Assembly: GCA_964466055.1 (NCBI GenBank)
Contig: CAYXLW010000004.1
Location: 37,723 to 101,722, forward strand
Reading direction: 5' to 3'
Length of the DNA: 64,000 nucleotides
Source: CAYXLW01 sp964466055
GTDB lineage: Bacteria; Patescibacteriota; Gracilibacteria; GCA-2401425
Made by a program: the position numbers and the translations under genes. A model generated the notes under the pieces. It was given only the letters and a program-made list of their open reading frames with translations, was not told where the DNA came from and made no database searches. This document shows, piece after piece, positions 8,699-16,896 of the stretch. Each line of letters opens with the position of its first letter. The first letter of the stretch is position 1.

Positions 8699-8771
8699 TA
8701 TTTTTCAATATTTTTTCATTCCTTATTATTTTGTTGAAGAATTTTATCATTATTTGGAATTTTTATTTTTT
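8699..8771 (+). repeat. Left inverted repeat of the KAP/nuclease module
   Basis: Blocks TATTTTTCAATATTTTTTC, TTTTGTTGAAGAATTT and TGGAATTTTTATTTTTT occur in this order here and, reverse-complemented with the same spacing, at 12111-12182. The two copies flank the two-gene module. Confidence 0.75.
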
Positions 8772-8833
8772 CGTTTTTCTTTTTCCAAGAGGGGTTAGGG
8801 GTGAATTGGAAAAAGAAAAACACCTTATTTGTT

Positions 8834-11098
8834 CTATTCTGGTTCATTTTCAGATAAAAATAAGTCGATTACTTCCTTGTTTTCATTATAGATTTCTGGA
8901 TTATTTTTTGCTTCTTTAATTTTCTTTCTTATCTCATCTGAATCTAAAAATGTTTTCAAACTTTCATGGTTAAATTTTTTATTGATTCTATAACCATAAT
9001 CTCCCATGGTCTGACTTTTGCTTTCTGAAATAAAGTTTTTTAGAAATAGCCAAAATAGATTTTTATCATCTTGAATATTCAAAATAAATTGATTCCAATC
9101 TTTTTCTTCTCCCCACTCTTTCCATCTGTATAAAATGTAAAGAAAGCTTTTATGTTTCAATAATGTTTCTTTTTCCAAGCTGTTTATCTTTTCTATACAT
9201 AATTTTTGTAGTTCAGGTAATTTATCTTCATCTAAAAGAGGTTCACGATTTTTTTCTTTGTCATTTCTTGGAGTTTCTAATGAAATTTTTTGAATTGGTC
9301 CAAAAACACCTTTTGATAAAGGGATAGTATTTTTCAATATTTCATAGTTTTTTTCTTTGTCATTTTCTCTTTTTAAAAGTTGAAAAATAATCCTCATTAT
9401 TTCCATATCAGAATCAATGCCAAAAAATCCGGTTTCTTCTTTTGGTAAATTATCCGAAATATTAAAAAGTGCTTGTACTATATTTTGTAGATTCTCTTTG
9501 GGTATTTTTTCTAAATCATCAGTATAATCTTGTATTCTCTCTAGGACTTTTTTGATTTTCTTTTTATTAATATATTCAATAAGTAATTTTTCAAAATCTT
9601 CTGTTTTTTCCATTGAAGAAAGCAGTGTTTCAATTTCATATTGGCTTAATTCTTCTTCGTCTCCTCCAGGAATTAGAGTAAAATAACTATCAAAATTTTT
9701 TGTTGCACAAACTCTTAAATTCTTACTCCATATTGATTGCCATTCATATCCATGACTTGAATACCCATATTGAAAAACACCATCTATTTGAGGGAACAAC
9801 CTTTTGATTAAGTTTAAAACAGAGTCTTTTATTTCAGGAGATAATTCGTTTAATACTTTTTCAATTTCATCTTTACGCAGATTTTTATCTCTTGAACTCT
9901 GATCGTCTCTGTCCGTAGAAGTAAAAAGGATACTATTATTTTTGATAAATGAATAAAAATCGGGGGCAAAAAGCCTTATTGCTTCGATAGCAATAAAATC
10001 AATAGGATTTACTTCCATTACTTCCTTTTGGTGCATTTGCGAAATATTGAAATGTAGGCTACTAGCAAACCTTTTAACATCTCTAATATTTTTAAATAAA
10101 TTTTTAAATCCTGAGTGATAGACATTCGCCCAATAAGTTTGATCAAATAGTTTTTCGTGAGAAGTGGGTAGAGTTACCAAAACACGATCTAATTCTTGAA
10201 ATAGAAATCTTGCAATTTTTTCTGATTTTGCTAGTGGTATATCAAAACTAACCTGTACGATTTTCTCTAAATAATCTTTTCCTGAAACCCCAACTTGTTC
10301 CTCTAAATTTGCTTCAATAATTTTTCTATCAAAGGCAAGTAAGTAAATTGTGTTTGGAAAATCTGCATTTACTCTCACTAATCGAAAAATTTGTCTTATT
10401 TCTGACTGATTTAGTCTATCAATATCGTCAATAACGATAATCAACTTCTTTTCTCTTTCTATAAGATCTTTTTTTATTTCTTTTTTTAACTCCGAGATTG
10501 ATTTTTTAGAAGTAATTGCTTTTTGTGAAAAATAATCAGATAAACCGAGCAAGAAATCCTTAAAAAGCCCTAACAAAAATAAAAGCAAACCAAGTCCAAA
10601 AATCGTATATTTTACCCATTCCGCTGGTAAGTTTGCCCACTGTATAACTTGAGAAGTAGAAATTGAAAGCAATCCAAGTCCGAATAATATTTTTGATGAT
10701 AAATCACCTAAAACCTTTTTTTCAGGCACTATTTGTAATAATTTTGCATATAGTTTTAATTTTTCAGCGATTTTTTGATCTTTTTTATCATCGTTTATTA
10801 TCTCTAATTCGCCTGCAATCTCATTAAAAAAATATTGACTCAAATTATTTAGATCAGAAAAAAACCATGGATTAAATTCAATAATCGTAGGTTTATTGTC
10901 TTCTTTAGATTCTTTTATGTATTCTTTGGCAAGATTTATAACAGAAGATTTTCCAGACCCCCATTCTCCGTATAAAGCAATGACAAGACTTTCTTTTTCT
11001 TTCCATGTTAAAAGTGATTTTCCAAGGTGAGAAGAAAAACCTTCTCTGCTTAAAAAGTCATCTTTTCTGTTATCAATAGGTTTATCGAATTTAAACAT
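8834..11098 (-). CDS. KAP-family P-loop NTPase
   Basis: A 754-residue KAP NTPase. The Walker A motif GEWGSGKSS is at residues 44-52 and Walker B IVIDDIDRL at 221-229. Two membrane helices are inserted between them (about 135-153 and 163-185), a hallmark of the family. The remainder is helical with no recognised domain. KAP NTPases are frequent in prokaryotic defence loci and some membrane-associated signalling systems; the reaction here is unknown. It is the downstream gene of a pair, 10 bp after the PD-(D/E)XK/DUF5655 gene, and the pair lies between inverted repeats beside a tRNA integration site. I infer a defence role from this context. Confidence 0.88.
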   Translation of the reverse strand: MFKFDKPIDNRKDDFLSREGFSSHLGKSLLTWKEKESLVIALYGEWGSGKSSVINLAKEYIKESKEDNKPTIIEFNPWFFSDLNNLSQYFFNEIAGELEIINDDKKDQKIAEKLKLYAKLLQIVPEKKVLGDLSSKILFGLGLLSISTSQVIQWANLPAEWVKYTIFGLGLLLFLLGLFKDFLLGLSDYFSQKAITSKKSISELKKEIKKDLIEREKKLIIVIDDIDRLNQSEIRQIFRLVRVNADFPNTIYLLAFDRKIIEANLEEQVGVSGKDYLEKIVQVSFDIPLAKSEKIARFLFQELDRVLVTLPTSHEKLFDQTYWANVYHSGFKNLFKNIRDVKRFASSLHFNISQMHQKEVMEVNPIDFIAIEAIRLFAPDFYSFIKNNSILFTSTDRDDQSSRDKNLRKDEIEKVLNELSPEIKDSVLNLIKRLFPQIDGVFQYGYSSHGYEWQSIWSKNLRVCATKNFDSYFTLIPGGDEEELSQYEIETLLSSMEKTEDFEKLLIEYINKKKIKKVLERIQDYTDDLEKIPKENLQNIVQALFNISDNLPKEETGFFGIDSDMEIMRIIFQLLKRENDKEKNYEILKNTIPLSKGVFGPIQKISLETPRNDKEKNREPLLDEDKLPELQKLCIEKINSLEKETLLKHKSFLYILYRWKEWGEEKDWNQFILNIQDDKNLFWLFLKNFISESKSQTMGDYGYRINKKFNHESLKTFLDSDEIRKKIKEAKNNPEIYNENKEVIDLFLSENEPE

Positions 11099-11108
11099 GT
11101 TTTACTTT

Positions 11109-11999
11109 TTAAACGGATTGTAAATAACTTTGCTCAATAAGTCCCACAACATAATCCAACTCATCAAAACTTTTTAAAGTTATTTCAGAGTTACCAATTC
11201 CATGATGACCTATATTTGAAACATCACGAATCATCCCTTTTGGATCATCAATATCTTCGGCAATCCATATTTTAATATCATTCTGTTGTATTTTTACTTC
11301 GGCAAAACCACGACCAACTTTGTAGGCAATATAAAGTTTACGAGGATTTTCCTCTATTTTCTGTTCAGAATCTAAAGCAAATATTTTTTCTTGGAGTGCA
11401 GAAAAAAGCTCTTGCATGTGTTCACTCTTATTTTTGAGATGATCTGCAACAGAATATTCATCATAATTCACTTTTGAAATTTGTTTTGCAGTACTTGTTG
11501 TTGTTTTTGCCTGAGAACTTGCAATAAGTCTTAATTCAAAAACATTGCTTTCATAATTAGAGTAGCCCCAAAGTTCAATATTCTCTGCCATTCTGTTTAT
11601 AGCATATTGATCATATTTACTAAAAGTTTGAGCAACAAGCAAAACACGAGGAGAGCCAAAATCTACATCAATATTTTTTCCAAGTTTGTTTTGAACAAGA
11701 AGTTGAAAATCTCCTGTGTGATCGACTAGCCAATCAAGATAAAATAGCCCTTGATTGATAATGTTGTCTTTTTCTCCCCATTTGTACTCAATAATTACAG
11801 GAGAATTGTTTTCATCTAGCCCAAGTGAGTCAATTCTTCCACCGTGTTGTTTTGAAGTTGTAAATTCAGAAGCTACAAAACGAACACCAAAAAGGCTTTC
11901 CATGTTTTCTTCAATGAAAGTTTGCAATTCCTTTTCATTGCGAAAATCCTTTTTCTTTAGCTGTTTAGCTGAGCTGTTTGTTGTTAGAAATATTGCCAT
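11109..11999 (-). CDS. PD-(D/E)XK nuclease-like protein with C-terminal DUF5655 domain
   Basis: The N-terminal half has a restriction-nuclease fold signature: Asp57 in GGRIDSLGLD, then Glu71-x-Lys73 in VIIEYKW. This resembles NucS/EndoMS-type and transporter-mislabelled DUF5655 proteins. The C-terminal ~110 residues (from about 185) fit DUF5655, with YIAYKVGRGFAEV. The likely activity is DNA cleavage or binding. It is translated just ahead of the KAP NTPase, so the two may form one nuclease-NTPase system. Catalysis is inferred only from the motif. Confidence 0.8.
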   Translation of the reverse strand: MAIFLTTNSSAKQLKKKDFRNEKELQTFIEENMESLFGVRFVASEFTTSKQHGGRIDSLGLDENNSPVIIEYKWGEKDNIINQGLFYLDWLVDHTGDFQLLVQNKLGKNIDVDFGSPRVLLVAQTFSKYDQYAINRMAENIELWGYSNYESNVFELRLIASSQAKTTTSTAKQISKVNYDEYSVADHLKNKSEHMQELFSALQEKIFALDSEQKIEENPRKLYIAYKVGRGFAEVKIQQNDIKIWIAEDIDDPKGMIRDVSNIGHHGIGNSEITLKSFDELDYVVGLIEQSYLQSV

Positions 12000-12285
12000 A
12001 GGGTTTTAAATTATCATATAAATATTGTATCTGTTTCCCCTAAATTTTTAAATTCATTTTTTGTGGAGGAACGGAGCAAAAAATATCCGCTTATCCCCCT
12101 CATTAAAATAAAAAAATAAAAATTCCATTCCTTTTTAAATTCTTCAACAAAATTCCTTATTTGAGAAAAAATATTGAAAAATATGTCGCACAACTCGTTC
12201 TTATGCGACATGTTTTCATAATTTAAACAACATTTTGTATATTATCCGAAGTTATTATAGATTTTAATCCCTCTCTGTATTTTTC
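12000..12285. other. Intergenic gap between the nuclease gene and the tRNA fragment
   Basis: It holds the right inverted repeat and a hairpin ATGTCGCA/TGCGACAT at about 12183-12211. Short open frames here look incidental. Confidence 0.5.
12111..12182 (-). repeat. Right inverted repeat of the KAP/nuclease module
   Basis: Reverse complement of the three sequence blocks at 8699-8771, with similar spacing. It ends about 100 bp from the split tRNA-Thr fragment. Confidence 0.75.
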
Positions 12286-12331
12286 TGGAGCCGTTATCGG
12301 GATTTGAACCCGAGACCTCAGCCTTACCATG
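12286..12331 (-). tRNA. 3' half of a split tRNA-Thr(GGT), left attachment site
   Basis: Reading the minus strand gives the anticodon loop onward: CATGGTAAGGCTG, the variable loop, a T-arm with GGGTTCAAATCCC, the acceptor strand TAACGGC, discriminator T and encoded CCA. The 5' half lies 12.8 kb away at 25098-25137. Joined over the shared 10-bp core they make a 76-nt tRNA-Thr with anticodon GGT. As it stands this fragment cannot make a tRNA. Confidence 0.9.
12322..12331 (+). other. Left att core of the integrated element
   Basis: CCTTACCATG is shared exactly with 25098-25107. The flanks differ on the element side and are tRNA-derived on the chromosomal side, which defines the crossover core in the anticodon loop. 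Confidence 0.85.
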
Positions 12332-12482
12332 TTCAATGGCTGGTGATTAGTCGGGTTAAACGGCTTGTTTAAGCCTACGACTTGAATTAAATAGATGCTA
12401 AACCTTGAAAGCCAAAGGGGTACATCCCTTTCATTAATAGTGAGTTTATTTAGAGTGTATTAATAATATTTATATTTTTCAA
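12324..12482 (+). repeat. Attachment-end repeat, copy A
   Basis: About 159 bp matching copy B at 14982-15138 with scattered differences. It contains nested inverted repeats (GGTTAAAC/GTTTAAGCC, AGTCG/CGACT, AAAGGG/TCCCTTT) that could bind integrase or accessory proteins. Confidence 0.85.
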
Positions 12483-12565
12483 GTATAAGATATGAATAAT
12501 AAAAGAGGATTTTTGGTGGAGCTGAGTGGTTATTTTCAGAACTCCATAATCTTTATATTTTATGT

Positions 12566-12622
12566 AAGGAGGTATTTGAAATGCTAGAGAGAAAAACTTC
12601 TGTATTACAAAGATTTATTTAG
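12566..12622 (+). CDS. Possible 13-residue peptide with a strong ribosome-binding site
   Basis: AAGGAGGT at 12566-12573 lies 7 nt before ATG at 12581, followed by 13 codons and TAG. Near-perfect Shine-Dalgarno sequences are otherwise almost absent in this window. It could be a leader peptide or the 5' remnant of a lost gene. No function is known. Confidence 0.25.
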   Translation, partial: KEVFEMLERKTSVLQRFI

Positions 12623-12656
12623 AAATTAAATAAATAATTTTATTAAAATTCTTGTA

Positions 12657-14228
12657 TTAGTTTTTTATCAAGCTTAAAAGTTTCATTTTAATAGTTTCAG
12701 GGTTTGAATTTAATTTTATAATGTCTTTCACTTTTCCTTGTAGCAATTTATCTCTGCCCATAGAAGCAGCTAAACGAAAACTTGTTTCAGTGTCTCTTTG
12801 GAACCACATCATAGGCATTGGTGAATCTAGTGACAATCGTTCCGAACTATCTTTGTATGAACCGCCTACTTTATAAAATTCACCATTTCCATCAATAGCT
12901 ATTTCTGAAACATTTCCAAATAAATCAATAAACCCTCCGACTTGAGGTTTTACACTTATCTTATGTAATTTTGAATAATCATCAAAATTAGTATTTTCAG
13001 CAGAAGGAATAAATGAAGAAAAACGCTTCTGTAAAAACTCATAAGTCTCAACTGAAGGTAATGAATATCCATAGTAAATAGAATATGCCAAAACTCCTAA
13101 TGGAGAAACATGAGTTATTGGTTTTTCTGGATGCAATGAAAAATAGCTTCCGTTAGTTTCCCCAAAATTGTGAGTTGAAGATGGTCGAAATCCAAGCTTA
13201 TTAAACAAATCCTCATAAGATATACCTTCTGTCACAATCTCTGACATAAAATTTTCAAATTCTTGGCAAGACACAGGTCTATTACTTATAAATTGATTGT
13301 TTGCTTCTAAAAAAATTATTTCAGGGATATTTTTAGATTCTTTCTCTTGATTTTCAATTATAGGGAAAACCATTGAAGCATATTTTCCTAACATGTAATA
13401 TACTGCTTTCCAGTCATGTTCAGAAAAGCTATGAATCCATGCATTAGGAATGCTAGGGTTTCTCGTGCTATGGGTTTCATATTTTCTATTCGTGGATTCT
13501 AAATCTTTTATTTTACCTCGTGGCATCATTTTAGGAAAAATATCATTAGGAATTCCGTGGGTTGCAATATCTTCGTAGTTAATTATTCTATCAACCTTAC
13601 TCCGCGCTTCTAATGACTGAACAGTTAGATAAGCCAATATTAAAGCATTCTCCTTATCTCCACGAATTTCAACTTCTTTTGCATTATTAAAAATAGTTAT
13701 AAATTCATGAATTCGTCTCTTGTAGTCATTAATACATTTTTGTATAAATAAATCACCAGAATGAGCCTCTTTATCAATTTCAGATCTTAGATTCTCCATT
13801 AAAGTATTAGCCCTATCATCAAATGACCATTTTTCCCAAACATTTTCTACCTTCAGAAGAGAGTTTAAAACACCTCCTAAATGTCTTTGTAAAAAAATGA
13901 ATTCATAATTTGGCAGAAGATTTTTTAAGAAATCAATTTGAAATAAATTATTAGTCTCTTTTAATAAAACATTTTCATATTCATTTATTTTTTTAATTGT
14001 CTCTAACTTACACCTCGTGATTGGATCTAATTTATCCCAAAAAGAAGGGTTGTTATAATCTACATCAGTTAATATTTTTGAATGATATAATGAATTTTCA
14101 GGCTGACCAAACCCTGTTCTTAGTGGTTCATCTATATAATTCATGCCATACTTAGTTTTTACCCTTTCAGCAAACCATGTAGATCCTGATCTTGGCAGGC
14201 TTAATACAGCAATATTTTTCTTTAGCAT
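12657..14228 (-). CDS. Sulfotransferase fused to an FGE-sulfatase (C-type-lectin-fold) domain
   Basis: Residues 8-17 contain the PAPS-binding loop LPRSGSTWF of sulfotransferases, and roughly the first 290 residues fit that fold, including an LQRHLGGVLNSLL segment. Residues ~310-500 look like a formylglycine-generating-enzyme (SUMF1-type) domain: PVSCQEFENFM near its start, then DLFGNVSEIA, VGGSYKDSS and SFRLAAS. The cysteine pair needed for FGE catalysis is not visible, so this half is probably a binding domain. It is cargo between attachment repeats A and B. The substrate is unknown, and the fusion itself is unusual. Confidence 0.75.
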   Translation of the reverse strand: MLKKNIAVLSLPRSGSTWFAERVKTKYGMNYIDEPLRTGFGQPENSLYHSKILTDVDYNNPSFWDKLDPITRCKLETIKKINEYENVLLKETNNLFQIDFLKNLLPNYEFIFLQRHLGGVLNSLLKVENVWEKWSFDDRANTLMENLRSEIDKEAHSGDLFIQKCINDYKRRIHEFITIFNNAKEVEIRGDKENALILAYLTVQSLEARSKVDRIINYEDIATHGIPNDIFPKMMPRGKIKDLESTNRKYETHSTRNPSIPNAWIHSFSEHDWKAVYYMLGKYASMVFPIIENQEKESKNIPEIIFLEANNQFISNRPVSCQEFENFMSEIVTEGISYEDLFNKLGFRPSSTHNFGETNGSYFSLHPEKPITHVSPLGVLAYSIYYGYSLPSVETYEFLQKRFSSFIPSAENTNFDDYSKLHKISVKPQVGGFIDLFGNVSEIAIDGNGEFYKVGGSYKDSSERLSLDSPMPMMWFQRDTETSFRLAASMGRDKLLQGKVKDIIKLNSNPETIKMKLLSLIKN

Positions 14229-14309
14229 ATTTAATATATGGGCTTAAATTAAGAATGTATAATACGATTATATCTGGAAATGTCAAATGTTTGTTCGCTA
14301 AAATCTTTA

Positions 14310-14332
14310 TAGACACAATAGCATTGTGTCTA
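14310..14332. repeat. Perfect 10-bp hairpin upstream of the short integrase
   Basis: TAGACACAAT and ATTGTGTCTA are separated by AGC. No T-run follows directly, so it is more likely an operator or structural element than a terminator. Confidence 0.7.
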
Positions 14333-14401
14333 CTATTTTCTATATAGCTTTATATTAAGCTAACTTTTGACTTGACTCTTTTTAGGGTAGCCCTTTATAA
14401 G

Positions 14402-14436
14402 TAGACTTAACTTATTTATTACTTATATTAAGTCTA
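14402..14436 (+). promoter_or_regulatory. Inverted repeat abutting the integrase start codon
   Basis: TAGACTTAA (14402-14410) and TTAAGTCTA (14428-14436) are a perfect 9-bp inverted repeat ending one base before the ATG at 14438. It could be an operator or a stem hiding the start. Confidence 0.5.
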
Positions 14437-14437
14437 T

Positions 14438-15004
14438 ATGAAATTCGTTGAACCCATTAGAGATTTAAAGAAAGTTGCTCAGATTAAAAACATGCTGAGA
14501 GGGGCTAATAAGATTAGAGATTTATTATTGTTTGAGTTAGGTATTAACTCAGCTCTAAGGCTCTCAGATTTGCTCTCTGTGCATGTTAGGGATGTATTTG
14601 ATGATAAAGGTAGCGTAAAGGGGTTATTTGATCTTAAAGAGCAGAAAACTGATAAGATGAATCGTATTACTTTAACTCCTAAGGTTAAGGCTACACTAGA
14701 GGAATACAAAGAGATTTATACTCATGTACTAAATAAAGATGAATACTTTTTATTCTTTAACTCTAAGAAAGCTCCTTTGGGCAAAGAAGGAATAGGAAGA
14801 AAACAAGCTTGGAAGATGATTGATAAGTGGTGTAAGGATGTTGGGATTAATGGTAATTTTGGAGGAAATACTTTAAGAAAGACTTGGGGCTATCAAGCAC
14901 GCTTACAAGGGATTTCTTTAGGGATAATTCAAAGCAAGCTTAATCATTCTAGCCTTGCGGTTACTCAAAGGTATTTGGGAATTACCATGTTCAATGGTTG
15001 GTGA
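14438..15004 (+). CDS. Short tyrosine recombinase (catalytic domain only)
   Basis: A 188-residue integrase without an N-terminal core-binding domain. The visible catalytic set is Arg41 (ALRLSD), Arg147 within NTLR where most relatives have HTLR, His170 (LNHSS) and the nucleophile Tyr179 (QRYLGI). The box-II His is replaced by Asn144. The last codons (TMFNGW) and the TGA stop are encoded by attachment repeat B, so the gene end overlaps a recombination site and has probably been remodelled there. It is preceded by two inverted repeats. It may act on repeats A and B. Confidence 0.8.
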   Translation: MKFVEPIRDLKKVAQIKNMLRGANKIRDLLLFELGINSALRLSDLLSVHVRDVFDDKGSVKGLFDLKEQKTDKMNRITLTPKVKATLEEYKEIYTHVLNKDEYFLFFNSKKAPLGKEGIGRKQAWKMIDKWCKDVGINGNFGGNTLRKTWGYQARLQGISLGIIQSKLNHSSLAVTQRYLGITMFNGW

Positions 15005-15138
15005 TTAGTCGGGTTAAACGTCTTGTTTAAGCCTCGACTTGAATTAAATAGATGCTAAATCTTGAAAGCCAAAGGGGTACATCCTTTTCACTAATAGTGA
15101 GTTTATTAGAGTGTATTGATAATATTTATATTTTTCAA
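14982..15138 (+). repeat. Attachment-end repeat, copy B (internal att-like site)
   Basis: It starts with TTACCATG like the element's left end and continues as a diverged copy of 12324-12482. It forms the 3' end of the short integrase gene. The palindrome AAAGGG/TCCCTTT of copy A is imperfect here, so the copies have diverged rather than arisen very recently. Confidence 0.85.
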
Positions 15139-15656
15139 ATGTTTGAAGAAAAAAAATCTTAGATTTTTGTAAATTAGTTGTCTGTAAGAATATCGTTAAT
15201 AAGCAATAAAAAATTGTTCTATATTACCAACCATGAAATAACCATAGAAAGGCTTTACTAAGCCTAAATTATCAGTGCAAAAAACAGCAATTATTAAGGT
15301 TAAGTGCTATAACTGAACATAAGGAATGTATATAGGCAATATAATAAAAAATGCACCACTTTGATACTGATAAACGCAAGGGTTAGCGATAAAAAGAATG
15401 AGGCTTGAGACTAGGTATAAAGCCTATAGATACAATAAGAATTTATTAAGATTTCTTGATGTATTTTCTTTATAAAAACTCCTACAATTAATTTCTATTT
15501 ACTATTATAAGCTGCTCTAATTAAAATAGGGATGTGTAAAAAACTACCAATTACAACCTTTTTCATAAGATGTTTTTTAAAACTGGCTTTTATTTATAAA
15601 AAAACATGGAAAAAGTGCGTGTGTAAGTAGTATATAAAATAACTCTTGTAAAAAAA
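15139..15656. other. 518-bp gene-free stretch inside the element
   Basis: No convincing frame. Inverted repeats include TTATCAGT near 15268 with ACTGATAA near 15366, and GGCTTTACTAAGCC near 15254. It may hold promoter or structured RNA elements ahead of the terminase-like gene. Confidence 0.4.
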
Positions 15657-16130
15657 ATGGATGATTTAAAAACTTTAAGTATTGAAGAATCTAAAAAAAA
15701 AGGCTTAAGCATTAAACAAAGAAACTTTATAAATAATTATGCTTGCCATAAAAGGTTTATTGGAAATGCTACAAAGAGCTATATAGATGCTTACGGCAAA
15801 GAAATTGTTACAGATAGAGATTACAAAACAGCCAAAGCCTCAGCTTGTCATTTACTTAAAAAGCCTAAAATTTCCTCCTGTATAGGAGACTTGCTTAATG
15901 AACATGATTTTACTGATGAATACTTAAACAAACAACTTGGTATTCTTGTAATGCAATGCTCGAATTACTCCGTAAAGCTTAAGGCTGTAAAGTTTGCGTT
16001 TAAAATGAAAGAAAAAACGGACTCTTTAGAGCAAGAAAAAAGTCCTGATACTTTTAGTTTGTCAGAGCTTCACGATAGAGTGGAGAAAGAAATTAAGGAA
16101 AGAGAGAAAAATTCAGGTATTGATGAGTGA
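15657..16130 (+). CDS. Phage terminase small subunit-like protein
   Basis: The 157-residue protein has the helix-turn-helix layout of terminase small subunits: LSIKQRNFINNY, then NATKSYIDAYG and a segment ending LLKKPKISSCI, matching the family pattern of a target-scanning helix followed by LLKNPKV. Small terminases recognise phage DNA for packaging. No large subunit or capsid gene is visible, so it may instead serve as an element-specific DNA-binding protein. It ends in TGA, rare in this window, and is convergent with the integrase at 16150. Confidence 0.65.
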   Translation: MDDLKTLSIEESKKKGLSIKQRNFINNYACHKRFIGNATKSYIDAYGKEIVTDRDYKTAKASACHLLKKPKISSCIGDLLNEHDFTDEYLNKQLGILVMQCSNYSVKLKAVKFAFKMKEKTDSLEQEKSPDTFSLSELHDRVEKEIKEREKNSGIDE

Positions 16131-16149
16131 TGTAATACTAAGGGAATAC

Positions 16150-16734
16150 TCAAACAATCCTCAGCCTTTTATTAATCTTCTCATAAAAATCATCCTGTTG
16201 AGCAGTAGTGTATTTAAAATACTCAAGAGTAGAGTCAATTTTTTTATGACCTAGATAAGCTTGAAGCTCTTTAATATCTGCCCCAGATTCAGCAAGGTGA
16301 ACAGCTATACTGTGCTTTAATGTATGAGGATGTGATTTTTCTCTAGGGAGTTTTGCTAATCTACAATACTTATCCATAAGATACTCAATAGTTTTTCTGT
16401 GCGGGGGCTTTCCATTCCTAGATAAAAAAAGTGCTTCTTCCTCGTTTGCTATCTCATATTGCTTGATGTACTTGGTTAAAAGTTTGGATTTATTTTGCAA
16501 TCTAATTGTATTGTTTAGGCTTCCTTTTCGTCTATGCACAAATAATTCCCCAGAGTTAATATTGTAATTACCTCTTTTTAAAAGTGATATTTCTGATGCT
16601 CGAAGTCCACAAATATAAATTATGTTGAACATTACAAGATCACGAAGCCAAGATTTATTATTATCTTTTGTTTTCTCTATTGTATTAAAGAACTTTTTGA
16701 TTTCTTTCTGCGTAAAATATTTAATCTTTTTCAT
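16150..16734 (-). CDS. Short tyrosine recombinase
   Basis: A 194-residue catalytic-domain-only integrase. Catalytic residues visible: Arg45 (CGLRASE), Lys70, His137 within HTLK (the Arg of HxxR is replaced by Lys140), His163 (LGHKKIDST) and Tyr172 (LEYFKY). Such small recombinases catalyse site-specific excision, integration or resolution. It ends in TGA and faces the terminase-like gene tail to tail, 19 bp apart. Its upstream region contains AACTATCCA repeats that could be its operator. Confidence 0.88.
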   Translation of the reverse strand: MKKIKYFTQKEIKKFFNTIEKTKDNNKSWLRDLVMFNIIYICGLRASEISLLKRGNYNINSGELFVHRRKGSLNNTIRLQNKSKLLTKYIKQYEIANEEEALFLSRNGKPPHRKTIEYLMDKYCRLAKLPREKSHPHTLKHSIAVHLAESGADIKELQAYLGHKKIDSTLEYFKYTTAQQDDFYEKINKRLRIV

Positions 16735-16766
16735 AGTTGTATTTATTAGTTTATTAAATTGTATGA

Positions 16767-16870
16767 ACTATCCATTATAGCTATTTTGGATAGTTGAGAT
16801 ATTGTGAGCTTTTGCCTTTAGATAAAGCAAAGTAAGCATTTTTGGTTTTTCACAATTCCCCAACTATCCA
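16767..16870. promoter_or_regulatory. ACTATCCA inverted and direct repeats
   Basis: ACTATCCA occurs at 16767-16774, inverted as TGGATAGT at 16787-16794, and again direct within 16862-16870. It lies between the integrase start and the ArdC-like gene end, so it may be an operator or a weak terminator structure. Confidence 0.4.
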
Positions 16871-16896
16871 TTAATGGTGAAAAAATGGAGTGTTTT

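Noticed and set aside
12014..12211. 65-residue protein gene
   Set aside because: It covers the inverted repeat and a hairpin and has no protein-like conservation.
12657..14228. Diversity-generating retroelement target (FGE/C-type-lectin domain)
   Set aside because: No reverse transcriptase and no template repeat of the gene's 3' end is visible nearby.
15657..16130. Complete prophage
   Set aside because: Only a terminase-small-subunit-like protein is present; no large terminase, portal, capsid, tail or lysis genes are visible.
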